Under the pieces are notes generated by a model that did no database searches, was not told where the DNA came from, and saw only the letters and a program-made list of their open reading frames with translations. 64,000 bases of DNA from Lampris incognitus (lineage: Eukaryota > Chordata > Actinopteri > Lampriformes > Lampridae): the NCBI RefSeq assembly GCF_029633865.1, contig NC_079212.1, positions 83,809,172 through 83,873,171 of the forward strand, read 5' to 3'. Numbering within the stretch: position 1 is the first letter of the stretch; the number at the start of each line of letters is the position of its first letter. Positions 28,801-45,035 of the stretch are shown here, in pieces. Both the position numbers and the translations under genes were made by a program.

Positions 28801-31800
28801 TTGCCCGGTGCGGGATTCGATACGAGGTGTACTGCACCACAAGGCGACATCACTAACTGCACCACAAAGCGACGTCACTAACTGCTCGGCTAAAGAGTCA
28901 GGCCCGTTAGCTAGGGACTAACGTGTCATATTAGTAGTTTACAGTAATAATCAAAATATCATCATGAACTTACTACTACTACTGTATTCATCATCACCAT
29001 CATCATCATCATCACCACCACCACCACGTTTTTTATTAGCACTATTGTATTTGTAGTGTCATGTTTTATGCAGTTTACATTGAGATTGGTTGGATGTTTC
29101 CATAATAGCTTCCCAAAAACCCTTCAGTGTTGACAAAGTCCATCCTGCATGTATTTACCCAACTTCCCCTCGGGGATGAATAAAGTATTCTGATTCTGGT
29201 TTAGGTCGATATCGATAAAGATGATGTGGGCTTTTCGAAGGTGATCATCTAAGTTTCCACCCATTTTGTACTTTTAGTTTCAATCATACTGTAGCGAATT
29301 CGGGGGACAACGGAGCGACCGTAAGGCCATCGGAAGCGTAGGCGCCCTGAGGCGTGAAGGAGCTGATATGCTTAAGCGCGGGGTTCGCTTCCCGAAGGAG
29401 GGGGGGTAGTGTAACGTGCATGGATAACAAGACACGCTGGCTCGCGGGTCTGACCTTTTAGTCGAGCGGTTAGCGATGTCTCCTGCGGTGCGGCGATACG
29501 GGTTCGCTTCCCGGCCGCGGCAGTTCCTGTGGTTGCGTTGTCCCCCGAATTCGCTACAATACTGTCTAAAGTGAATTTGACCGTGTGGCAGTTTTGTTGT
29601 GTGACGTCTCACCCATGATGACGAGGCAAAAAATAAATGAATAAACCACTGTTCGGTAAGTGAGGAACTTGAGTATGAGACTGTGCATAAGGCACAGTGG
29701 CTGATATTGCCGGATATTGACAATACCTTTACCAAACTACAGACACAAACAGAAAAATCAACATGTTTTTTCGGTTAACCATCTGTTGTCTTACGGGTCG
29801 AAATGACCCATAAGAGTGTGTAACGGCAGGGAAAAGACTCTAAATGATCTTTATTCAACCTGAAATGTGATGACGTTTCCTAGAGGGACCCCAAATTTAG
29901 CAACAGTGAAACACTGTTTTGTTCATATTTCCACGAAAGCCGTACACCAATAGGGTACTAAGATTGTCTTAGGGTCACGTGTGACCCTAAGACATGTGTG
30001 GGTCATGTGACCCTATAAAAACGAGGGGTGTCCACTGATTAAATGCAGTCTTTCTGCACCGTGAATAGGGAAAATCCAGATAGTCACACAGTTTGTGATG
30101 AATGACAGGTTGTTTCTTCGTGCAAAATAGAGTTGGGGTTTAAAATTAAATTACGTGGCTTTAATGTAGAGGTTTAATGAAGGCGGGTCATAGATGACAC
30201 TTAAGACAAGGGCAGTATACACAATGTATGGACAACACAAGGGTTAACGCAACTGAAATTCACTTCAAAAACTGTGAAAATGTTATTGCTCTATCCAAGG
30301 TCGTTACTGGCAGGTGGCAGACGGGCCCTCCTCCTCGCTCACTATCGGTACAGACAACGTCCCCCTGGGCTCCTACAACATGGAGGTGGTCATCTACCAC
30401 TGCCGTGGCCAGGACAAGTTCATTCCTCTTGGCTACGCGTCCACAGTGTTCTCGATCACAGGTGACCACATCAAACCATTCTTTGACTGGAGTATTAAAA
30501 TAAGAATAAATGATTCTGATTCTGATCTGATGATATCAGCTAAACATCTGTTGTCTCTACCATCAGACCAAATTCCTTTCACTATATTACTTGCCCAAGT
30601 CAACGATGTCAACCAGAATGACCAGAGCTTCATCCAGAACCGAGCTATAGCTTTCAGTGTCAAGCTACACGACCCCAGCCAGTACCTAAGTGACTCAGAT
30701 ATCACCTTCAACTGGGACTTCGGCGACAACAGTGGAACTTTGATCTCAAGGGAGCATACTGTCACACACACATACCTCTCACTGGGCACCTACAAGCCTC
30801 AGGTGGTCCTAACGGCAAGCATCCCGAATGGCTGTGCAAACCCCACTGCTGGTGAGATTTGATTTTCTTTTGTTTTGTTTTGTTCATACATTATCATATT
30901 ACATCTGCTTGATTACTATCTATCAAAGGCTACAAAGATGCTAAACATCTACAGATGCTGAAAAGACCGAAAAGATGCTAGCAATTCTTCTTACCTATCT
31001 CCAGTTGTTCCAGTGGACGCCTCTGCTGTTCCAGAGGTAGTTGTGATTGCCTCCACCCCGGGAGCAGCCCTGACAGCCGACCCACCGGCACCAAACCAGG
31101 AGGGAGGTACCACTGCTCCTGATGTGCCTGTTTCTGAATCTGTTCCAATTGATGACCTCTCACTTGCTGCTTCTGTGCAGCCTGCCAAGGGAGCAGCAGG
31201 CGTGGATGATGGAGCTGCAGTAGCTAATCTGGATGCGGAGGGGGTGGAAGTGGCTTCGGTGGCCCCTGCGGTAGAGGATGCAGCAGCTGTTACAGTGGCA
31301 GTGGTCCCTGCCATCGTCGCCACCGTGGCAGACACAGCTGCTGCGCCAGGGGAGTTAGATGTTATTGCAGACGAGCCCAGCACAGCAGTGGCAGATTCGG
31401 CCACTGCCGCTTCTGTTATCCCTGCAACCGAAGAGCCAGCTGAGGTCAACGAAGCTGCTACAGACGCAAATGTGGCTGTTATCGACACTGCTGTTTCAGG
31501 CAACCCTGTTGCAGATGCGGAGGAAGCCACAGTTGACCTTGGAGCCACAGCCTCTCCGGAGGTCCCCGATGCTGCCACTGTTGCTCCCTCAGCAGAGGTC
31601 GCTGTAGTGCAGGAGCTTGATGCTGCTGCAGAGGTTGTCCAGGCTGAGGCAGAAGTTCCAGTTGAGAATACTGTTGTTCCTGCTTCCACCGAGAACGCAG
31701 CTGTTGCCGAGGCAGCCGCTGCTGACCCTGCTGCTGATGCTGAAACAGAAGTGGTGGAAACAGTCAACGAGGTTCCACCTGCTGCAGGTTGACCTTTGAT

Positions 31801-33543
31801 GATCTCTAAAATGCCGCCGTCATTTTGAGGATCTCAGACTACGTCTTGATCCATTTAGTTTTGCTTTAGAGTTCTATGTTGTTGAAGGTACAATATCAAT
31901 TGAAATGTAATGAAAATGGTTGCGCTGCCAGCAAAACGCAAACCACAGGATTGGAAGGTGCTCTCACTCTCAAATTAATCGAGAGGTATTTCAATACAAG
32001 TACGAACATCAAAAACAGCCAAATTCGAATGTCTAACGTTTCCTGAGGCTGTAAAAGGTAAAGATCTGAGTAAAACAAGCCCATATTTTTAGATGCCATC
32101 GGTTGAGAAAGACACAAAATGCTTATTTTCAATCTAAAGCTCAAACTCTTCAATTATACGGTCAAATAAATCACGGGTTGGGCCTTTAAATTGGCTAATC
32201 TCACACCTTTGATGGAATGTTATCTGAGGATGTATTTGTGGAATGATCTTAACAGCAGTCTTGGTGCTGATACACCATGCTGTAATTGGTTGTCTCTTCC
32301 TCGTTCAGGAGAACCTGCAGCCGCTGAGGAGACGGTTGCGGCTGAAGGGGAAACAGAAGCAGCAGTGGAAGTTGAGGCAAATACCAACCCGGCGCAGGTT
32401 GCTCTGGTTTTGGTAAAAAGACAAGCTCCAGCGTTGACGGCTGACTGCATGGTGTACCGTTACGGCTCGCTGGCCACCTCCGTGGAAATTGTCCGTGAGT
32501 CATGACAGTTTGTTCGCAATACATGATAGGCCTACTCTGATAACCCGCCCGCCACAATTCCGTTATGATAGAAAGTGTGGTTTCAACAGTGACCAGCCCG
32601 TCCCTCTTCTCTTGAATTTACCATGCAGAGGGTATCGAGAGTGCAGAAATTGTTCAGGTGGCCAGTGTCGTGTCTCTGACAACTGAAGTGGAGCAAAATG
32701 CTGTGGACCTCACCATCACCTGTCAAGGGAGGTAAGAAGACTGACCACAGCCATATGTAGTGTATCCGCAGGAGCGTTTTAGCTTTAGACCATAATAACA
32801 TGCATGCAAGCGTAATTCTTTTATTATGCACAGCTAGCAAACTCCTGTTCATATCTGGCCAGGACTCTGCTCATTATCTCAATACATTTGCATCCTTCAG
32901 TCTGCCAAATGAAGTTTGCACTGTCATTTCGGATGCTGACTGTATCACACCCATGGAGACAGTGTGCAACGCTGCCATTCCATCTCCAGACTGCCAAATG
33001 ATCCTCCGCCAGTTCTTCAACGACTCGGGAGTATTCTGCATCAACGTCTCTCTGACCAATGACGTCAGCCTCGCTGTGGCAAGTGCCAGAGTCAGCGTGA
33101 CAGTAGGTGGGCAAGAGATCTGTCTTACAAGTCCGCAAGATTCACTGATCTGAGATCTCTGCTACTACTTTTCGTCACGTGTGTGCTACGTTTACAGGTC
33201 CGAGTGGTTCCCCAGCCGGCACTGTAGCTGCAGTCTTGGGCGTCTCTGCTCTCGCGTTTCTTGTTGGTGCTATTGCTCTGATGTACAGGTGAGTGTAGAA
33301 CGCACCCCTGTGTGTTAATACAGCAGGACAGTAACACGTTTTGACTTGTAGGGAAGGCAGGTGAGCTGAACTGAGGTCCTCTCGTTCGTATTTCTAAACA
33401 GGCGATTTAAGCAGTACCAGCCCCTGAGAGAAGACCACCAGGGCGGCTCCACAGTCACATCAGTGCCTCTGTTGTTGTGGAACCTGCTGAGCCGACAGTC
33501 ACCGGGGGAGAGCCGCCCGCTGCTGCAGGGGCGAGTTGTGTAA
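25825..33543 (+). CDS. pmel: Premelanosome protein (PMEL/Silver/gp100)
   Basis: Melanosome matrix protein whose lumenal part forms amyloid fibrils on which melanin is laid down. Twelve coding exons: 25825-25888, 27148-27243, 27335-27481, 27595-27723, 30300-30461, 30567-30851, 31005-31787, 32309-32494, 32629-32731, 32901-33106, 33198-33288 and 33402-33543. Total 2394 nt, 797 aa plus stop, all GT-AG with consistent phase. Order: signal peptide with a run of eight hydrophobic residues (exon 1); N-terminal region with RSWNSRMYPVWK and DGQVVWARNCSVDG (exons 2-4); PKD domain with ITFNWDFGDNSG (exons 5-6); a 261-residue Ala/Val/acidic repeat-type region (exon 7); convertase site LVKRQ (exon 8); QGIESAEI (exon 9); Cys-rich kringle-like domain (exon 10); transmembrane helix AAVLGVSALAFLVGAIALMY (exon 11); tail ESRPLL, an acidic dileucine sorting signal (exon 12). 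It is divergent from cdk2. Which teleost pmel paralogue it is cannot be told here. Confidence 0.97.
26593..26600 (+). promoter_or_regulatory. Candidate MITF/TFE motif in pmel intron 1
   Basis: TCACATGA is the palindrome-like 8-mer bound by MITF/TFE factors, here about 0.7 kb inside intron 1. It is a single short match. Confidence 0.35.
27895..28231 (-). mobile_element. hAT-type MITE, copy B, in pmel intron 4
   Basis: A 337-bp element with ends CAGTGGCGCCCCCAG and CTTGGGGGCGCCACTG and a perfect 8-bp duplication CTCTCTGG (27887-27894 and 28232-28239). It is close in sequence to copy A at 21617-21966 but inverted relative to it. Confidence 0.92.
28795..28912 (-). mobile_element. tRNA-like SINE fragment with internal duplication
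   Basis: The minus strand reads TTTAGCCGAGCAGTTAGTGA (A-box-like) and later TATCGAATCCCGCACC (B-box-like). About 28 bp containing GCAGTTAGTGA and GTCGC is tandemly doubled between them. Confidence 0.55.
28985..29027. repeat. (ATC)n/(ACC)n microsatellite
   Basis: Trinucleotide run of ATC units passing into ACC units, in pmel intron 4. Confidence 0.85.
29288..29570. mobile_element. Small element with 22-bp inverted ends and internal tRNA-like module
   Basis: The left end begins TGTAGCGAATTCGGGGG and the right end is its exact inverse over 22 bp (GTTGTCCCCCGAATTCGC continuing to CTACA). Between them is a tRNA-like module with TAGTCGAGCGGTTAGCGATG and ACGGGTTCGCTTCCCGG. A second B-box-like GGGGTTCGCTTCCCG lies near 29380. 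The flanks read ATAC on both sides, which may be a 4-bp duplication. There is no protein-coding capacity. A half copy is at 19832-20012. I do not know a named family with this design. Confidence 0.7.
29775..30247. mobile_element. piggyBac-like MITE in pmel intron 4
   Basis: A 473-bp segment is bounded by TTAA at both ends (29775-29778 and 30244-30247), with similar inverted ends (TTAACCATCTGTTGTC and, inverted, TTAACCCTTGTGTTGTCC). TTAA flanks are the piggyBac signature. It contains GGGTCGAAATGACCC and a perfect 13-bp-arm palindrome at 29966-29993. Its right end lies about 50 bp before the exon 5 acceptor of pmel. Confidence 0.65.
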
Positions 33544-33784
33544 CCGTTACAGCCAGCATCAGCATCACCGACGAGCACGTTGGCTTTACACACTCATCTA
33601 AATACTCCACCAACCGGTCCCCGGCGTCCAAGGACCAGGAGGATGCTGTTTCCATTGCAACCAGACTCAACAGCACGCGCTCACCCACGGGCTCCTGAAA
33701 ATCTTCTGCTCGTTGTGTTTAATTGGAATGAAATCCTGTATACTCCTGTACAAGCAGCTGGAAACCACCCCTGTAACCCATGTC

Positions 33785-36105
33785 ATGTTACACAACGATG
33801 ACACCTCCCAGTAGACACACCACCACTCCATGTCATGTTACACAACAGTGACACCTCCCAGTAGACACACCACCACTCCATGCCATGTTACACAACAGTG
33901 ACACCTCCCAGTAGACACACCACCACTCCATGCCATGTTACACAACGGTGACACCTCCCAGTAGACACACCACCACTCCATGTCATGTTACACAACGGTG
34001 ACACCTCCCAGTAGACACACCACCACTCCATGTCATGTTACACAATAGTGACACCTCTCAGTAGACACACCACCACTCCATGTAATGTTACACAATAGTG
34101 ACACCTCCCAGTAGACACACCACCACTCCATGTCATGTTACACAACAGTGACACCTACCAGTAGACACACCACCACTCCATGTAATGTTACACAACAGTG
34201 ACACCTCCCAGTAGACACACCACCACTCCATGTCATGTTACACAATAGTGACACCTCCCAGTAGACACACCACCACTCCATGTAATGTTACACAATAGTG
34301 ACACCTCCCAGTAGACACACCACCACTCCATGTCATGTTACACAATAGTGACACACCGCCACTCCATGTCATGCTACACAATAGTGACACACCTCCCAGT
34401 AGACACACCACCACTCTATATAATGTTACACAATAGTGACACCTCCCAGTAGACACACCACCACTCCATGTCATGTTACACAACGGTGACACCTCCCAGT
34501 AGACACACCACCACTCCATGTCATGTTACACAATAGTGACACCTCCCAGTAGACACACCACCACTCTATGTAATGTTACACAATAGTGACACCTCCCAGT
34601 AGACACACCACCACTCTATGTAATGTTACACAATAGTGACACCTCCCAGTAGACACACCACCACTCCATGTAATGTTACACCATAGTGACAAACCTTCCA
34701 GTAGACACACCACCACTCCATGTCATGTTACACAATAGTGACACCTCCCAGTAGACATACCACGACTCCATGTCATATTACACAATAGTGACACCTCCCA
34801 GTAGACACACCACCACTCCATGTCATGTTACACAATAGTGACACCTCCCAGTAGACACACCCCCACTCCATGTCATGTTACACAATAGTGACACCTCCCA
34901 GTAGACACACCACCACTCCATGTCATGTTACACAATAGTGACACACCACCACTCCATGTAATGTTACACAACGGTGACACCTCCCAGTAGACACACCACC
35001 ACTCCATGTCATGTTACACAATAGTGACACCTCCCAGTAGACACACCACCACTCCATGTCATGTTACACAACGGTGACACCTCCCAGTAGACACACCACC
35101 ACTCCATGTCATGTTACACAATAGTGACACCTCCCAGTAGACACACCACCACTCTATGTAATGTTACAAAATAGTGACACCTCCCAGTAGACACACCACC
35201 ACTCCATGTAATGTTACACAATAGTGACACCTCCCAGTAGACATACCACGACTCCATGTCATGTTACACAATAGTGACACCTCCCAGTAGACACACCACC
35301 ACTCCATGTCATGTTACACAATAGTGACACCTCCCAGTAGACACACCCCCACTCCATGTCATGTTACACAATAGTGACACCTCCCAGTAGACACACCACC
35401 ACTCCATGTCATGTTACACAATAGTGACACACCACCACTCCATGTAATGTTACACAACGGTGACACCTCCCAGTAGACACACCACCACTCCATGTCATGT
35501 TACACAATAGTGACACCTCCCAGTAGACACACCACCACTCCATGTCATGTTACACAATAGTGACACCTCCCAGTAGACACACCACCACTCCATGTAATGT
35601 TACACAATAGTGACACCTCTCAGTAGACACACCACCACTCCATGTAATGTTACACAATCGTGACACCTCCCACTAGACACACCACCACTCCATGTAATGT
35701 TACACAACAGTAACACACCTCCCAGTAGATACACCACCACTCCATGTCATGTTACACAATAGTGACACCTCCCAGTAGACACACCACCACTCCATGTAAT
35801 GTTACACAATAGTGACACACCTCCCAGTAGACACACCACCACTCCATGTCATGTTACACAATAGTGACACCTCCCAGTAGACACACCACCACTCCATGTA
35901 ATGTTACACAATAGTGACACCTCCCAGTAGACACACCACCACTCCATGTAATGTTACACAATAGTGACACACCTCCCAGTAGACACACCACCACTCCATG
36001 TCATGTTACACAATAGTGACACACCTCCCAGTAGACACACCACCACTCCATGCCATGTTACACAATAGTGACACACCTCCCAGTAGACACACCACCACTC
36101 CATTC
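33785..36105. repeat. 50-bp minisatellite in the pmel 3' UTR
   Basis: About 46 copies of a 50-bp unit containing ACACCACCACTCCATGTCAT and GACACCTCCCAGTAG. Marker variants (ACACACCCCC at 34855 and 35341; GACATACCACGACT at about 34754 and 35240) recur exactly 486 bp apart, so a block of several units was duplicated. The array lies between the pmel stop codon (33543) and the only good poly(A) signal (36433). It is therefore probably transcribed as part of the 3' UTR. Confidence 0.95.
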
Positions 36106-36432
36106 TTCAGCTAAACAGAACCAAGAACTCCCCTGTTGAATGAAGTATACAGTACGAGTGGAAGTAACCGCAGTGAAATGAAAGGGGCCAGGTCACCTGA
36201 CGACTCTCGTGTATCTTACACTGTCTCACTTGTTACTCGAGTGTATTTATTTTGACCTTTGTTACTTGGCAGCACTTGTGGACTATAGGAACCATAGTAA
36301 TTTATTTCATCTTTTTTGGCCTTTTGAAGAATCAACTGTAACATCTTGTGGCAACATTTATAATTTCAATTACTAGCCCGGTGTAAATCTGAAGGACTAA
36401 CATCACTGCTCTTCCTGTGTGTGGAAAAGTGG

Positions 36433-36438
36433 AATAAA
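36433..36438 (+). promoter_or_regulatory. pmel poly(A) signal (AATAAA)
   Basis: AATAAAGTGGAGTC lies 2.9 kb after the pmel stop, beyond the minisatellite, and is followed by T-rich sequence. An earlier signal before the array was not seen. Confidence 0.6.
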
Positions 36439-36559
36439 GTGGAGTCTTAACCACCCTGTTTTTTACCAGCCTTCATTTCCTTGTCTTTTCTTTTTTGATA
36501 TATTTTATTAACGCCTGTGGGGCAATTCTTCTCTGCATGTAACCCATGCTAGCTGTGCA

Positions 36560-36670
36560 GCATCCAGGGACCAACTCCAGTTCATCTTGCCATGCCTTGC
36601 TCAGGGGCACAGACAGGAGTATTAACCCTAACATGCATGGGTTTTTGATGGTGATTTTTTTAATGTGATA
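36560..36670. mobile_element. Non-LTR 3' module fragment
   Basis: GCCTTGCTCAGGGGCACAGA, then CAGGAGTATTAACCCTAACA and TGCATGGGTTTTTGATGG. The same string occurs at 49495-49540 and 55360-55420. Confidence 0.55.
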
Positions 36671-36943
36671 TTCAAATGGTGCCACGAGCATTTGTACTCT
36701 TTCACATTTAATATCCCCTAAACATCATTGATTTAGGTAAACAGCTCACAATTCCTTACTTTGTTATAATAAAGTCATGAAAAAACGTTTTTTTAACTTC
36801 AGTAACATGTACTATATCAAGTATTCTGTAGCATGTACTATATCAAGTCATACTGCAAAGGAATTTTACTACTAGTATTAAAATACCTTTTTTTTGTCCG
36901 GATTAGAGGCACAGAGGCAACAGTGGTGAAGATTCTCAAATCA

Positions 36944-36949
36944 TTTATT
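36944..36949 (-). promoter_or_regulatory. Alpha-tubulin poly(A) signal (AATAAA)
   Basis: On the minus strand AATAAA lies about 350 nt after the tubulin stop codon. Together with 36433-36438 it places the two convergent 3' ends about 0.5 kb apart. Confidence 0.6.
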
Positions 36950-37090
36950 GCATATTACAGAAGATGTCCAACACTGTACGATAACCAAGTCATGACATGA
37001 ATATTATAACATGACACGGATGTGATCACCGCCCATTAGTCACCTACTGGTTGTAAATGTCTAGGAAGTCTAATGTTACTTTACTGGCCA

Positions 37091-42368
<5,278 letters not shown>

Positions 42369-42479
42369 TTTGAACACAGCAGGTTAAGAAAGGTGCGGGG
42401 GGGGGGATAAATTCAAGTTACCCTGTCCGACGGTTAAGGGTCGATGTAGTAACTACTGATGAACGGAGAGCTGCGTCAG

Positions 42480-42487
42480 TATTTATA
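42480..42487 (-). promoter_or_regulatory. TATA box of the alpha-tubulin gene
   Basis: TATAAATA on the minus strand, about 110 bp before the ATG-only exon. This places the transcription start near 42450-42457 and gives a 5' UTR of about 85 nt. Confidence 0.7.
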
Positions 42488-42684
42488 GTCACAGCGAGTC
42501 GGGTTGCCAGGTCGGACACCCCGTTTCCAGCACACTCGGTACAAAGTGCAACTGAATTAGGAATTTTGTCAGGAAACTAAGAAATTTAATCAATGGCAGC
42601 TTCATCTAACGTAAGAGCAAAACAGATCCTTCTGTGTATATAGATTCATGTGCGGATAAAATGGGTTCTGTCCGAACGCTGTAG

Positions 42685-42764
42685 TGTGTACTGTATATAG
42701 TACACACTTCTATATTAAAATGTTAGTAAGCAGTACACACTTCTATATTAAAATGTTAGAAGTT
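42685..42764. repeat. Small palindrome and 33-bp tandem doublet
   Basis: AGTGTGTACT and AGTACACACT form a 10-bp-arm palindrome at about 42683-42708. TACACACTTCTATATTAAAA is repeated at 42701 and 42734. Confidence 0.6.
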
Positions 42765-43024
42765 TGGAAAAAATAATATATGCTACAAATGCCTAGATGT
42801 ATGCTATTGTCGCCCAAAAATATCTAATATGGATCAACTGGGCACAACTCCGGAAGAAAAATGGCGACTTTATGTGGTTACCATGGCGATACGGAGGACA
42901 GCCCAAAATTTCTCTACCAAGATGGCGGACATTGAACTGATTCAACAGCCTTTGAAATGCAAGTTTGTTCTACAAGGTTTGTTTCTGGTTGTGGTATACT
43001 GACTACCTGTTCATATTATACTTA

Positions 43025-44648
43025 CAGTGGCTTGCAAAAGTATTCATACCCCTTGAACTTTTCCACATTTTGTCACATTTCGACCACAAACATAAATATA
43101 TTTTATTGGAATTTTATGTGAAAGACCAACACAAAGTGGCACACAATTGTGAAGTACAAAGAAAATTATACATGATTTAAAAAAAAAAAAAATTAAAACT
43201 GAAAAGTGCGGTATGCAAAAGTATTCAGCCCCCCTGAGTCAATACTTTGTGGAACCGCCTTTTGCTGCAATTACAGCTGCAAGTCTTTTGGGGTATGTCT
43301 CTACCAGCTTTGCACATCTAGAGACTGAAATTTTTGCCCATTCTTCTTTGCAAAACAGCTCAAGCTCAGTCAGATTAGATGGAGAGCGTTTGTGAGCGGC
43401 AGTTTTCAGATCTTGCCACAGATTCTCAGTTGGATTTAGGTCTGGACTTTGACTGGGCCATTCTAACACATGAATATTTTTTGTTTTAAACCTTTCCATT
43501 GTAGCCCGGGCTTTATGTTTAGGGTCGTTTTCCTGCTGGAAGGTGAACCTCCGCCCCAGTCTCAAGTCTTTTGCAGACTCCAACAGGTTTTCTTCCAAGA
43601 TTGCACTGTATTTGGCTCCATCCATCTTCCCATCAACTCTGACCATCTTCCCTGTCCCTGCTGAAGAGAAGCACCACCAGAGCATGATGCTGCCACCACC
43701 ATGTTTGACAGTGGGGATGGTGTGTTCAGAGTGATGTGCAGTGTTAGTTTCCCGCCACACATAGCGTTTTGCATTTAGGCCAAAAAGTTGAATTTTGGTC
43801 TCATCTGACCAGAGCACCTTCTTCCACATGTTTGCTGTGTCCCCACATGGCTTCTGGCAAACTGCAAACGGGACTTCTTATGGTTTTCTTTTAACAATGG
43901 CTTTCTTCTTGCCACTCTTCCATAAAGGCCAGATTTGTGCAGTGCACGGCCAATAGTTGTCCTGTGGACAGATTCCCCCACCTGAGCTGTGGATCTCTGC
44001 AGTTCGTCCAGAGTCACCATGGGCCTCTTGGCTGCATCTCTGATCAGTGCTCTCCTTGTTCGACCTGTAAGTTTAGGTGGACGGCCGTGTCTTGGTAGGT
44101 TTGCGGTTGTGCCATACTCTTTCCATTTCCGGATGATGGATTGAACAGTGCTCCGTGAGATGTTCAAAGCTTGGGTAATCTTTTTATAGCCTAACCCTGC
44201 TTTAAACTTCTCCACAACTTTATCCCTGACCTGTCTGGTGTGTTCCTTGGACTTCATGATGCTGTTTGCACCCCAATATTCTCTTAACAAACCTCTGAGG
44301 CCGTCACAGAACAGCTGTATTTGTACTGAGATTGGATTACACACAGGTTGATTCTATTTAGTCATTAGGTCAACATTCGATCATTCAGCAATCATCAGGC
44401 AACTTCTGAAGGCAGTTGGTTGCACTCAGAGAAAAGGGGGCTGAATACTTTTGCACACCGCACTTTTCCTTTTTTTATTTGTAAAATTTTTTTTAAATCA
44501 TGTATAATTTTCTTTGTACTTCACAATTGTGTGCCACTTTGTGTTGGTCTTTCACATAAAATTCCAATAAAATATATTTATGTTTGTGGTCATAACATGA
44601 CAAAATGTGGAAAAGTTCAAGGGGTATGAATACTTTTGCAAGCCACTG
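43025..44648 (-). mobile_element. Tc1-type transposon, full length
   Basis: A 1624-bp element is bounded by TA dinucleotides (43023-43024 and 44649-44650). It has inverted ends of about 155 bp, starting CAGTGGCTTGCAAAAGTATT. One transposase region lies inside. Both ends are complete, so it inserted as a whole element. Confidence 0.95.
43239..44344 (-). pseudogene. Tc1 transposase, single frameshift
   Basis: Cut-and-paste DD34E transposase of the Tc1/mariner superfamily. The N-terminal frame (43775-44344) holds the paired DNA-binding domain, with KITQALNISRSTVQSIIRKW and the GRPPKL linker. The C-terminal frame (43239-43829) holds the catalytic motifs VLWSDET, QENDPKHKA and SPDLNPTENLW. The two frames overlap and meet near 43837-43850, where one base appears lost. 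Otherwise the gene looks complete (roughly 340 aa). The reading frame starts inside the left end of the element, upstream of the usual MKSKE-like Met. Confidence 0.9.
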
Positions 44649-44929
44649 TACCTGCAGTACCACCCCACACCCTAAGAAGGTACAGTTGACCCCTAGGGTT
44701 ATCAAGTTGATGAGTTGAGACATACACAGATTAAGTAGTGATAACTGAAATGACAACATGTGAATCTGTAGGCTGTTCCATGAGACTGAGTAAAATCAGT
44801 AAACCCGAATCGGGTGAAACTACATCTTTTCATAAAGAACACGTTATCACACTGGTGTATATGAAGAGCAATTGGGTATGTACCAATGAATACAAGCAAC
44901 TGTATTTGGCCCTGTGATGGCCTGGCGGC

Positions 44930-45035
44930 CTGTCCAGGGTGTCTCCCTGCATGCCGCCCAATGACTGCTGGGATAGGCTCCAGCATCCCCGCGACCCTGA
45001 GAGCAGGATAAGCGGTTCGGAAAATGGATGGATGG
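44930..45035 (+). mobile_element. Non-LTR 3' module fragment
   Basis: CTGTCCAGGGTGTCTCCCTG, GGGATAGGCTCCAGCATCCC and GCAGGATAAGCGGTTCGGAA followed by ATGGATGGATGG. This is the common fish LINE 3' end in the direct orientation. Confidence 0.75.

Noticed and set aside
29450-29530. A functional tRNA gene
   Set aside because: The T-arm is good but the D-arm, anticodon stem and acceptor stem do not form a convincing cloverleaf, and the module is part of a repeated element.
30991-31767. 258-codon minus-strand open frame (Ser/Ala/Thr-rich) opposite pmel exon 7
   Set aside because: It is the antisense of a GC-rich Ala/Val/Glu/Asp coding exon, whose codons rarely give stops on the other strand. It has no motif and no promoter.
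33785-36105. CRISPR-like regular direct repeats
   Set aside because: The units are contiguous tandem copies without unique spacers, in an animal genome: a minisatellite.
42840-42960. First exon of an unknown gene upstream of tubulin
   Set aside because: The text ATGGCGACTTTATG looks start-like, but the frame is not open for long and the surroundings are repeat debris.
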